Positions 56,527-64,000 of a DNA stretch of 64,000 nt are shown piece by piece. This DNA comes from Actinopolyspora saharensis (GTDB lineage: Bacteria > Actinomycetota > Actinomycetes > Mycobacteriales > Pseudonocardiaceae). The stretch covers positions 558,001-622,000 of the forward strand of contig NZ_FNKO01000001.1 in assembly GCF_900100925.1 (NCBI RefSeq). Reading direction: 5' to 3'. The notes below the pieces were generated by a model. That model was given only the letters and a program-made list of their open reading frames with translations, was not told the origin of the DNA and ran no database searches. How positions within the stretch are numbered: the first letter of the stretch is position 1; every line of letters begins with the position of its first letter. The position numbers and the translations under genes were made by a program.

Positions 56527-57516
56527 TCAGGCGGCGGGCTGGGTGATGCCGAACAGCTTCTCGGAGTTGGTCCGGCCGAGCTTGGCGCGGTCGGTCTCGC
56601 TGATGGGGCACTCGTCGAACCAGGGGGCGAGCTCGTCCATGGATTCGTACGGGTAGTCCACCGAGAACAGGAGCCGGTCGGTGCCGACCTCCAGCATCGT
56701 GTTCAGCAGCGCCTGGGTGCGGAACACGCCGCTGGTGGTGAGGTAGAAGTTGTTCCGCAGGTACTCGGTGGGCGGTTTCTCGTGCGCACCGTGGGTCTCG
56801 GGGCGCTGGTGCCGGAGCCGGTGTTCGACGCGGGGCAGGGTGAACGGCAGCCCCTCGCCGAGGTGCCCGAGGACGATGTTGACATCGGGGTACCGGTCGA
56901 GGAGTCCACTCAGGATCAGGCGCAGCGCGTGGGTGGCGGTTTCCTGGCCGAATCCCCAGGCGGAGCCGAGCAGACCTTCGTAGCCGCGGTAGATGCGCTG
57001 CTGGTCGGGAAGCGGGATGCGCGGGTGCAGGTACACCGGCACGCCCAGCTGCTGCACGCGTGCCCAGAACGGGTCCACCTGCGGTTCGTCGAGGTACTGG
57101 GCGGTCGTCTCGTCGCCGACGTTGCTGTAACCGTTGACCAGGGCTCCCACGAAGCCCAGCTCCCGCACGGCGCGTTCGAGTTCGTCGGCGGCTTTCTCCG
57201 GGTCCTGCAGCGGAACGGCGGCGAACGCGCGCAGGCGTTCGGGGTGCCGGGCCACCAGTTCCGCTGCCTGGTCGTTCATCCTGCGCGCCAGGTCCACGGC
57301 CTTGCCCGTGTCGGTCACCCCCTCGATGCCCGGCTGGGTCAACGACAGGATCGACACGCCGATGCCGTTGCGGTCCATGTCCTCGACGCGCTGGTCGACC
57401 TCCTGGAGTCGGCGTTGCACGTCGGCGAAGTAGTCGGCGTTGACGAAGTCGTGGCTGCCGGTGGCGTAGAAGTCCGGTGACTCCCAGTGCTCCTCGAGCG
57501 CGATCTTGGACTGCAA
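56527..57516 (-). CDS. Amidohydrolase-family decarboxylase (gamma-resorcylate/2,3-dihydroxybenzoate type)
   Basis: A 329-aa metal-dependent decarboxylase of the ACMSD/LigY-like group. Metal-binding residues are seen in ALEEHW (glutamate and histidine), VYLHPRIPLPDQQRIY, ILGHLGEGLPFTL and LFSVDYPYESMDE (aspartate). The pattern LQDPEKAADELERAVRELGFVGALVNGY is as in gamma-resorcylate decarboxylase. The start is TTG 57516, supported by GAGGAGG 6 nt upstream. Divergent from a TetR gene over two operators. It would decarboxylate a dihydroxybenzoate or related acid reversibly without oxygen. The exact acid is not decided. Confidence 0.82.
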   Translation of the reverse strand: MQSKIALEEHWESPDFYATGSHDFVNADYFADVQRRLQEVDQRVEDMDRNGIGVSILSLTQPGIEGVTDTGKAVDLARRMNDQAAELVARHPERLRAFAAVPLQDPEKAADELERAVRELGFVGALVNGYSNVGDETTAQYLDEPQVDPFWARVQQLGVPVYLHPRIPLPDQQRIYRGYEGLLGSAWGFGQETATHALRLILSGLLDRYPDVNIVLGHLGEGLPFTLPRVEHRLRHQRPETHGAHEKPPTEYLRNNFYLTTSGVFRTQALLNTMLEVGTDRLLFSVDYPYESMDELAPWFDECPISETDRAKLGRTNSEKLFGITQPAA

Positions 57517-57543
57517 GTGGGGCCTCCTCACTGAGGAATTTAT

Positions 57544-57587
57544 GTACCGATCGGTACGTTTTTTACGGTAGATGTGCCGATCGGTAC
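57544..57587. promoter_or_regulatory. Twin TetR operators
   Basis: GTACCGATCGGTAC (57544-57557, perfect palindrome) and GTGCCGATCGGTAC (57574-57587, one mismatch) lie 30 bp apart between the amidohydrolase and tetR starts. They form the expected binding sites of the divergent TetR regulator, covering both promoters. Confidence 0.8.
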
Positions 57588-57597
57588 AGTCAAGGGA

Positions 57598-58158
57598 ATG
57601 GCACGGAAACCTGACCCCGCCAAGCGTGCGCAGCTCCTGCGGGCGATCGTGGAGTACCTGGAGGAGCACGGCGTGGCCGATCTGTCGCTGGCTCCGCTGG
57701 CGGAGGCCGCGGGAACGACGAAGCGGATGCTGCTGTACTACTTCCAGGACCGAAGCACTCTGATGGAGGAGGCGCTCGCCGCGAGCAGACCCGACGTCGC
57801 GGGCATGTTCGACGGAGTGCACGACCGGGACAGTCTGCGGGAGGCGGTGCGCGCGCTCTGGACGGCGATCACCGAAGGGGAGCAGCGGCGCAGCATTCGC
57901 ATGCTGCTGCAGGTGCTGAGCCTGGCGACCACGCAGCCCGATGTGTACGGGTCGTTCGCGAGCACCGCGGTGGAGGTCATGCTCGATCCGATCGCGGCCG
58001 GGTTCCGGCGAGCGGGGCACACCCCGGAACGGGCTCGGGTCGGGGCCACGCTCGTGGTGTCGGGCCTGCGCGGGCTGTGCCAGGACCTGCTGGTGACCGG
58101 CGACTCGGGCCGGGTGCACGGTGCCGCCGAGGCGCTGATCGAGGCCGCCACGGCGTAG
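57598..58158 (+). CDS. TetR-family regulator
   Basis: A 186-aa TetR protein: MARKPDPAKRAQLLRAIVEYLEEHGVADLSLAPLAEAAGTTKRMLLYYFQDRSTLMEEAL is the N-terminal HTH. The ligand domain follows (MLLQVLSLATTQPDVYGSFASTAVEVML). ATG 57598 fits the family; the in-frame GTG 57574 lies within the second operator. It is divergent from the decarboxylase gene and probably represses it, with an aromatic acid as inducer (inference). Confidence 0.83.
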   Translation: MARKPDPAKRAQLLRAIVEYLEEHGVADLSLAPLAEAAGTTKRMLLYYFQDRSTLMEEALAASRPDVAGMFDGVHDRDSLREAVRALWTAITEGEQRRSIRMLLQVLSLATTQPDVYGSFASTAVEVMLDPIAAGFRRAGHTPERARVGATLVVSGLRGLCQDLLVTGDSGRVHGAAEALIEAATA

Positions 58159-58399
58159 TCGAGGAGTCCGGACAGCAACGGAGTCGCGCGAGAACGCCGA
58201 TGCTGTCGGCGTGGCCGTGATTCCAGGGGAGGGGACGTCGAGGTGTTGTGGGGAGTGCGGCGATGGTGCGGTTGTGGCGCCCGCAGCGACGTGGCCGGTG
58301 CAGCTGGACGCTGCCCCCGCAGTTCAGCGCTTCGAGGTGCTTTCAGCTGTCACGGACCTTCCGCAGGCCCGTGTCGTGCCGGCTGAGACTCCGGACGCA

Positions 58400-59236
58400 T
58401 CACTGACAACCGACTTGCGCCGTTCGGTTCTCGTCCTCGGCGCGGAAGGCGGTCAGTAGCACGGGCCGTGCCACACCTGCGTGCTTGGCCGCGTCGGCCA
58501 CGACGTCGGTGACGAACGCGGCCATGTCCAAGCTCCACTCAGGACCGCGGCAGCGGAAGTGCACACCGTGCAACTCATCGTCGACCATCCAGCGGCCTTC
58601 GAGCTGATCCGGGTCCACGGCCCCGACAACCGGCTGCTCGGCCAGTTGGACGTCGAGCAGGACCGACGCGCGCTCGGTGATCGCCCGCAAGAGCGCCTGC
58701 GGGACGACCCCACCGTCGCCGCCGGTGTACAGCGACACCGTGAACTCCCGCCGGGCGGCGGCCTGCTCGGCCAGCTCGAACCACTCGTAGGTGCCCGTGA
58801 ACTGCTGCCGGTGGTGCGTGTCCAACTGCAGCGGCAGCGCGGCGTGCACTCCGGCCGGTTCGACCGTGCCCACCCGCCGGAGACCGTCCTCGATGCACCC
58901 CAATGCCGGCCACACCGGCCAGCCCTGGTAGGCGAGGTTCAGGGGCCTGGCCTGCATCCAGGCGATCTCGCGCACACGCCCGTCCTGCGTCCAGTCCCCG
59001 CCGGCCTCCTCCGTGCTCCACCGGGCCATCGGATTCGGCGAGGTGGGGTAGGCCACCAGACCCAACGCCTCCGCCCGGGTGTTCGTCACGGCGAACACGG
59101 CTTCCTCGTCCGGCTGCGGAAAACCGCCCCGCCGCTCGCTGTCGACCACCCACTGGTGCCAGCGCAGCACCCCGTGCACACCGAGCACGAACGACGGGAC
59201 CGGACTCTCCCACTCAGCCACGGTCACGGCCGACAC
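58400..59236 (-). CDS. Uncharacterised protein, 278 aa
   Basis: Starts at GTG 59236 (MSAVTVAEWESPVPSFVLGVHGVLRWHQWVVD), without signal peptide or membrane segment. It contains EWFELAEQAAARREFTVSLYTGGDGGVVP and REIAWMQARPLNLAYQGWPVWPAL but no domain I can name. The gene overlaps the end of the secreted-protein gene by 13 nt on the same strand, so the two probably form an operon. Codon pattern looks like real actinomycete coding sequence. Confidence 0.6.
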   Translation of the reverse strand: MSAVTVAEWESPVPSFVLGVHGVLRWHQWVVDSERRGGFPQPDEEAVFAVTNTRAEALGLVAYPTSPNPMARWSTEEAGGDWTQDGRVREIAWMQARPLNLAYQGWPVWPALGCIEDGLRRVGTVEPAGVHAALPLQLDTHHRQQFTGTYEWFELAEQAAARREFTVSLYTGGDGGVVPQALLRAITERASVLLDVQLAEQPVVGAVDPDQLEGRWMVDDELHGVHFRCRGPEWSLDMAAFVTDVVADAAKHAGVARPVLLTAFRAEDENRTAQVGCQ

Positions 59237-59745
59237 GTCCTTATCTGCACCGATGACACTGTTTTCCGCGAGTCATCGACCATCCAGTTGATGTCCACGT
59301 CCAGGACACTACGCCACTTCCCCAGAGCGTCCGTCGAACACGGAGCACTGGCAGTGGCTCGCTTGCCGGTCTGATTGGGTTTGATGCTTCTCGTGCCGGT
59401 GTTCACGGTTTTCCAACCGTCCGGAAAGAGGTACTGGAGCTCGAGAGTGAGCGTGGCCTTGTGCGTCTTCAGAGTCGCATCGTCGGTCGTCCACCAACCG
59501 TGCACCCTCGCCTGGTTTCTCCGGACGCCAATGCCGTCCATCTCGCCGTAGAAAGGGTGTGCCTGCTTGGTTCCCGCACCACCGCGCTCGTGCGCGTGCT
59601 GAGGGGCCGACGTGACCACGGAAGCCTCGGTACTCGCGCTGGACTCGTCGCCAGTGCCGGGCGCAGCGGCGGATGCCGCACCTGCACTTCCCAAGAAGAG
59701 CAATCCGGTACAAACGGCCGCAGTCAACGCACGCGCAATTGTCAT
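59224..59745 (-). CDS. Small secreted protein of unknown function
   Basis: A 173-aa protein with a Sec signal peptide MTIARALTAAVCTGLLFLGSAGAASA, cleavage near residue 26-28. The mature part has HPFYGEMDGIGVRRNQARVHGWW, LTLELQYLFPDGWKTVNTGTRSIKP and two cysteines (SAPCSTD, RTCRP) that may form a disulfide. It matches no family I know. A GGAGA site precedes ATG 59745. Same strand and overlapping with the next gene. Confidence 0.68.
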   Translation of the reverse strand: MTIARALTAAVCTGLLFLGSAGAASAAAPGTGDESSASTEASVVTSAPQHAHERGGAGTKQAHPFYGEMDGIGVRRNQARVHGWWTTDDATLKTHKATLTLELQYLFPDGWKTVNTGTRSIKPNQTGKRATASAPCSTDALGKWRSVLDVDINWMVDDSRKTVSSVQIRTCRP

Positions 59746-59912
59746 CGACGTCCAATCTCCGGAAACTTGTCAAAAATGCTTTCCTCCAGCGGGGGAAGCG
59801 CCTGTCACCGTAGCCAGCACCAGAAACACGTAATCACCGTTTACGGCGAATGTGTCAGACATCACAAAGTCGCAGGTGTGGAACTGTGCCGCTGAAAGCC
59901 AGGCAATTCCAC

Positions 59913-60917
59913 TTAGGACAGTTCCCAGGTTTGCCGGGGCAGTCCGGTGAGGTGGTCGGTCAGATGGCGCAGGGCGGTTTCGCTCGATTCGACGGTGGGG
60001 GCGGGTGGTCCGGAGGGGATCCGGCCCAGGGAGGTGGGGAACGGCTCGGCGTTGTCGTAGGCGCTCATGAGCTTGGCGGCACGCTCGATGACGCTGGGTG
60101 CCGCGGTGCTGGAGGAGCGGGAGAGGACGGCGGTGAGGACGGTGGAGGCCACGGCGGGGTCGATCAGCCGGGTGTGGAAGATCGTCTGGTCGATGTCGCG
60201 CAGGTCTTCGTCTTCCTGGGCGCGGGCGGCAGCGGCGTCGGTGGCGATCTCGATGACGCGTTCCATCGGCAGGGCCGCCGGGCCGGCGGTGAGCCAGTGG
60301 TCGCCGTGCGCGTCGTGGTCGCGGGCGAGGGCGGCCAGCCCGGCGGCGACGGCGTCTCGGGGGACGAGGTCGACGCGGGTGCCGGAGGTGCAGGGCAGGA
60401 AGGGGAGCTGGCCGGACAGGGCGAAACCGAGCAGGTAGTGGAACGCCTGGAGCCGCGGGACGTCGCCGATCACGGTGGAGATGCGGGCGATGCAGGCGGG
60501 CAGACCGGATTCGCGGACCAGGGTCTCGCCCGTGGCCTTGGTGGCGGCGTACGCGTCGAAGGGGGTGCCGTCGCCCGCGCGGGCGACGAACGCCGTGGAG
60601 CCGTGCACGAGGCGGGCGCCCGCGTCCGCGGCGAACTGCAGCACGTGGCCGGTGCCGACGACGTTGACCCGGTGCAGGTGCTCGTGCGAGGCCGAGAAGT
60701 TCACGGCCGCCGCGCAGTGCACGACTACGTCGACCTTGGCCGCGAGCTCGCGGTACTCGGCCGGGTGGAGGCCGAGCCAGGGGCGGGTCACGTCGCCGCG
60801 CACGGACGTGGTCCCGACCGGTTTGTGGTGGGTGAGCGCGATGACCTCCTCGGTGCCGTCCAGCTCGCGCAGCAGGGCGGAGCCGACGGCCCCGGAGGCT
60901 CCGGTGATCAGAATCAT
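59913..60917 (-). CDS. Thioester-reductase/NAD-binding_4-like SDR protein
   Basis: A 334-aa extended SDR. The NAD(P) site is MILITGASGAVGSALLREL, the Rossmann continuation VDVVVHCAAAVNFSASHEHLHRVNVVGTGHVLQF, and the catalytic tyrosine-lysine YAATKATGE. HCAAxVNFxxxxxxLxxxNVxG is typical of thioester-reductase domains (male-sterility type). It may reductively release or process an acyl chain from the neighbouring dehydratase protein. Its ATG overlaps that gene's stop by 4 nt, which argues for joint function. Confidence 0.78.
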   Translation of the reverse strand: MILITGASGAVGSALLRELDGTEEVIALTHHKPVGTTSVRGDVTRPWLGLHPAEYRELAAKVDVVVHCAAAVNFSASHEHLHRVNVVGTGHVLQFAADAGARLVHGSTAFVARAGDGTPFDAYAATKATGETLVRESGLPACIARISTVIGDVPRLQAFHYLLGFALSGQLPFLPCTSGTRVDLVPRDAVAAGLAALARDHDAHGDHWLTAGPAALPMERVIEIATDAAAARAQEDEDLRDIDQTIFHTRLIDPAVASTVLTAVLSRSSSTAAPSVIERAAKLMSAYDNAEPFPTSLGRIPSGPPAPTVESSETALRHLTDHLTGLPRQTWELS

Positions 60918-63900
60918 GGGGTCCTCACGGTGGCGGAGTTCTCGTCCCAGCTGACGTCGTCGAGGGTGGTCACCTCGACCGTGCTCGGGTGGGCGCCGGT
61001 GGTTCGGGCGAGGTGGTCCTTGACGGCGATGTGGGCCAGCCAGTCGGCGGCGCGGGTGTCCGCGGGCAGGCCGTAGAGGGCGTTGACGGTGCCCGGAACC
61101 GTGTCGGCCCGCTCCACGTCGCGCCTGCGCAGCACTCCGTCCGAACTGGTCAGCAGCAGGCGGGAGTCGGGTGCGGCGTCGCGCAGGTAGGCGCGTCGCT
61201 CCGGGCCGGACACCGCGGTCATGGTTCCGATCGGGATGTGCATGACCACGGTTTGGAAGGCGACCAGCACGTGGTCCCCGCGGCACATCTGGATGTCGAT
61301 CGCGGCGAGGTCGTCGGGCAGCGCGCCGGCGAAACGGGCCTCGACCTCGATCCGGCCGTGGTCGGGCAGGGGCTCGTACACGGTGAGGTGGTCGAGCCGG
61401 TGCGGGAACGCCAGCCGGTCGGAGCCGATCGCCGGGTCCCACCGGTGCAGCGCGTCGTGCGGGATGGTGTGCAGCGCGGCGTCCAGCAGGCCTTGGTGCA
61501 GCGCGCCGCGGGGCACCGACCCGCGTTCGGCGTCGAGGACGCCGCTGGCCCCGGTGGAGCCCATCCGCAGCGCCGTCAGGTACTGGAAGCTCGGCCCGTG
61601 GAAGAGGTTCGCGTTCTCGTAGGGGTCCGGCGCGTCGGCGAGGTCCTCCAGTGGGGCGAAGCGAGCCGGCCGGGGTGGTGCTTCGAAGTCGACCGTCGCG
61701 GTGGCCACCGGGACGAAGCGGGAGAGCGCGCCGGCCTCGTGCCACACCGCCAGCCGGGCTTGGTCGTCGGTGCAGGTGGTGCGCAGCCGGGTCGGGGTGG
61801 CCGCGGGCAGCCAGCGCTGCATGCTCAGGTCGCGCAGCACCCGCACCGGGCGTCCGGCCCGGTCCCCGGCGGACCGGGCGAGGAGCTCGGCGGTCGACAT
61901 CAGCGGCACGGCGGGGACCGTCCAGGTGGGGCAGTGGTCCGCCAGCCACGTGTCCACCCGGGGGTCGAGCACGGTGTCGACCATGGAGGGCGAGTCCGGC
62001 GCGCCGGGCACCACGCGCACCCGCAGGCGGGGCACGTGGTAGATCTTGCGTCCGTCCACCCACAACCAGGCCTCGGCCGCTGCGTGCCCGCCGTCGGGGC
62101 CCAGTTCGACGTCCAGCACGTCCAGTTCGACGGTGACCAGCGCGTCGGAGGGCAGGACCTGGCCGCGGTACTTCCACGAGTCGGGCACGACGGGTTCGAC
62201 GCGGAAGCCGTCGTCGACGCCGCGCTGGATCAGGTAGCAGGACAGGAGCTGGCACATCGCTTCGACGCCGAGCGAGCCGGGCTGGACCGGGTCGTTGAAG
62301 AAGTGCGCCTTGAAGTACCAGGCCTCGGCGCGCACGTCGCACTCGGCGCGCAGCCGTCCGAGGCCGGCCGAGCCGCCGTCGGGCCAGTAGCCGGTGAGCC
62401 GGTCGAGCATCAGCAGCATCTGCCCGGGCAGGCGGGCGGAGCGCCCGAAGAAGCGGGCGGGGCGGGATCGCAGGTCGACAACGGGGTGGTCGCAGGGCTG
62501 GGCGAGGCGGGAGCGGTCGTGGTCGGTCACCGGCAGACCGGTCCGGGTCGTCAACTGCTCCGCCGAGGTCAGGGCGAAGACCGTGGTGCCCTCCAGGGTG
62601 GTGACGCCGTCGGCTTCGCAGCGGATCCGGAACGTTTCGATGGTCGTGTCGTCCCAGTGCTCGACGTCGGTGAGCTCGACCGCGGTGCGCACCGAGCTGA
62701 CCTCGGGGGGCACCTCGCGGACAGTGGAGAGTCGACCGTCGAGGTTGCGGATCCGCAGCTGCTCGTCGGCCGTGCCGCCGTTCAGCAGGGCGGTCAGGAA
62801 GCCGCAGGGCTGCAGCGCGATCTCCATCAGCACGGCGACCGGCACCGTCCCGCTCTGCTCGCGGAACCACACGTGCCGGGGCACGTCGTACTCGGCGACC
62901 AGGCCGCTGCCGGGGCGGAACTGCCCGTGGGTGGCGGACAGCTCGGTGACCCGGGTGAGGAACAGGTACGGCGGTCCGGGCAGCCGCAGCGCGTCGTCGC
63001 TGGCGCCGGGCAGGATCTCGGCGCGCGGCCCCCAGGCGGCGGTGAGCATCGTGGCGTGGTCGTAGCGGAGTCGTCCCGCGCTCGCCGCGGCCGGGTCCTC
63101 GTGGCCGCGCAGGCCTGCCAGCGCGCTGAGCGGGATCGGGTCGCCGGTGCGCTGGACCGCGGGTGGGCCGAGGAGCTTCCAGTGCGGCAGGGGGGTGTCG
63201 GCGACGAGGTGCACGGCGAGCCCTTCGGCGCACAGCACCACCTGCTCGTCGATCGTGACGACCACGTCGGCGTGGGCGGTCGTGCCGGTGAGCGAGTGCA
63301 GGGTGAGGTGGTACCGGGGTGTGCCGCTCGGCGCGTTGAGCAGGACCCGCAGGCGGGCGGTCGTCTCCGGCAGCGGTTCGAAGCGCCAGCCGTCGCGGTG
63401 GATCGTGCTCCCGGTCGCGGCGAGGTGGAACGCCATCGCTTGGAGGCCGCCTTCGAGCAGCGCGGCGGGCGAGTGCCACGTGCTCGGCGGGGTGCGGCCG
63501 GTCGCGGTGAGCCCGCGGTCGGGATCGAACGCGGTGACCTCGCGCAGCAGCAGGGTGCGTCGCGACCCGATTCCGGGGCTTCGGACGTGGGTGCGCGTGA
63601 GTTCCCACTCGGGGCCGGTGAAGCAGTCGGCCGGGCGGCCCTCGGCGAACGCCGTGACCGCGTCGGTGTCGAACGCGGCCCCGAGGTGCTCGGTCGGTGC
63701 GGGCGGGTCCAGGTGGTCCGACAGGCTGCCGCGCAACGTCAGGTGGTCGTCGACCTCGCCCCGCAGGGCCGCTTCGGTGACGGTCAGCGAGCTGAGCAGC
63801 TGATCGCCCGGTGCGGGCAGGGCGTGGTGGAAGGTGAGTTCGCCGTCGAGCGCGCCGTGGCGCTGCGGCCACAGCGCCAGCAGCTCGTCCAGCACGGCTC

Positions 63901-64000
63901 CGCCCGTCATGCGGCCGGCCCGGTCGAGGTACCAGCCGTCGAGCTCGACGGTGGACCGGGCAGTGCGGGCCGGTTCGGTGGTGGGCTCGGCGGCGGTTCC
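60914..64000 (-). CDS. PUFA-synthase/PfaC-like multi-dehydratase protein, C-terminal part (5' end outside window)
   Basis: The frame is open to the right edge (codons continue beyond 63910 with VELDGWYLDRAGR), so at least 1028 codons of a larger protein. Several hotdog dehydratase domains are seen. A FabA-like one around VWFREQSGTVPVAVLMEIALQPCGFLTALLN. A second has YFKAHFFNDPVQPGSLGVEAMCQLLSCYLIQ (HFxxDPVxPG...EA). A PKS_DH-like C-terminal one has ENANLFHGPSFQYLTAL and VPRGALHQGLLDAALHTI. This order is typical of PUFA or phenolic-lipid synthases. Partners (KS, AT, ACP) would lie to the right of the window. Confidence 0.8.
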   Translation of the reverse strand, partial: GTAAEPTTEPARTARSTVELDGWYLDRAGRMTGGAVLDELLALWPQRHGALDGELTFHHALPAPGDQLLSSLTVTEAALRGEVDDHLTLRGSLSDHLDPPAPTEHLGAAFDTDAVTAFAEGRPADCFTGPEWELTRTHVRSPGIGSRRTLLLREVTAFDPDRGLTATGRTPPSTWHSPAALLEGGLQAMAFHLAATGSTIHRDGWRFEPLPETTARLRVLLNAPSGTPRYHLTLHSLTGTTAHADVVVTIDEQVVLCAEGLAVHLVADTPLPHWKLLGPPAVQRTGDPIPLSALAGLRGHEDPAAASAGRLRYDHATMLTAAWGPRAEILPGASDDALRLPGPPYLFLTRVTELSATHGQFRPGSGLVAEYDVPRHVWFREQSGTVPVAVLMEIALQPCGFLTALLNGGTADEQLRIRNLDGRLSTVREVPPEVSSVRTAVELTDVEHWDDTTIETFRIRCEADGVTTLEGTTVFALTSAEQLTTRTGLPVTDHDRSRLAQPCDHPVVDLRSRPARFFGRSARLPGQMLLMLDRLTGYWPDGGSAGLGRLRAECDVRAEAWYFKAHFFNDPVQPGSLGVEAMCQLLSCYLIQRGVDDGFRVEPVVPDSWKYRGQVLPSDALVTVELDVLDVELGPDGGHAAAEAWLWVDGRKIYHVPRLRVRVVPGAPDSPSMVDTVLDPRVDTWLADHCPTWTVPAVPLMSTAELLARSAGDRAGRPVRVLRDLSMQRWLPAATPTRLRTTCTDDQARLAVWHEAGALSRFVPVATATVDFEAPPRPARFAPLEDLADAPDPYENANLFHGPSFQYLTALRMGSTGASGVLDAERGSVPRGALHQGLLDAALHTIPHDALHRWDPAIGSDRLAFPHRLDHLTVYEPLPDHGRIEVEARFAGALPDDLAAIDIQMCRGDHVLVAFQTVVMHIPIGTMTAVSGPERRAYLRDAAPDSRLLLTSSDGVLRRRDVERADTVPGTVNALYGLPADTRAADWLAHIAVKDHLARTTGAHPSTVEVTTLDDVSWDENSATVRTP

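Noticed and set aside
59913..63872. 1319-codon minus-strand frame running through both right-edge genes
   Set aside because: It contains the reductase only in its last part; the upstream portion is an arginine/proline-rich shadow of the dehydratase gene in another frame.
1..64000. CRISPR array, tRNA or rRNA genes
   Set aside because: No regularly spaced repeats, tRNA-like cloverleaf or rRNA sequence was noticed when reading both strands; a dedicated scan was not possible.

Overview
The window looks like chromosomal DNA of a high-GC mycelial actinomycete, probably of the Pseudonocardiales. The evidence is the very high GC at third codon positions, frequent GTG starts, a mycothiol-dependent formaldehyde dehydrogenase, GAF/TspO/DUF3140-type genes and Tat-exported glycosidases. 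The family assignment is inference.

Left edge (1-931): remnants of a tyrosine recombinase and an IS3-type transposase. At 1.1-10.0 kb a PadR-regulated minus-strand operon runs: CoA ligase, CoxL-like molybdenum hydroxylase, enoyl-CoA hydratase, CoxM-like FAD subunit, a fused CoxS-CoxG protein, BenE-type aromatic acid transporter, hotdog thioesterase. This looks like an aromatic acid route that activates the acid to its CoA ester and hydroxylates or hydrates it.

From 10.8 to 28.5 kb lies an aromatic catabolic region that reads as one pathway. It contains a MarR regulator divergent from a UbiX/UbiD/VdcD non-oxidative hydroxyarylic acid decarboxylase (vanillate to guaiacol type). Next come an aryl alcohol dehydrogenase (frameshifted) and aryl aldehyde dehydrogenase with an AraC regulator. 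Then comes GcoAB (P450 plus three-domain reductase, guaiacol to catechol plus formaldehyde) with its own AraC regulator. An S-(hydroxymethyl)mycothiol dehydrogenase and an MBL-fold hydrolase follow to remove formaldehyde. Last is IclR with catABC (catechol to 3-oxoadipate enol-lactone). A 31-codon ORF overlaps both gcoB and the mycothiol dehydrogenase by 4 nt.

From 28.6 to 43 kb is a decayed accessory zone. It has an intact IS701-type element (30245-31606, perfect inverted repeats, CTAG flanks). It also has broken copies of a DUF2075 ATPase, a second TspO, DUF4383, an MFS transporter, an AI-2E permease, DUF2795 and a DUF5872-like gene. Interspersed intact genes are GAF, SRPBCC, DUF6480, TspO, a 370-aa membrane protein, DUF3140 and a small conserved protein.

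From 43.3 to 64 kb: polyprenyl diphosphate synthase; a zinc-type dehydrogenase; an MBL protein divergent from a CGNR regulator; GNAT; a GH78 plus GH106 rhamnosidase pair (GH78 frameshifted) with a LacI-type palindrome about 0.55 kb upstream; a gamma-resorcylate-decarboxylase-like amidohydrolase divergent from a TetR regulator over two operators; and two unrecognised genes. At the right edge are a thioester-reductase-like protein and the C-terminal part of a PUFA-synthase-like multi-dehydratase protein that runs off the window.
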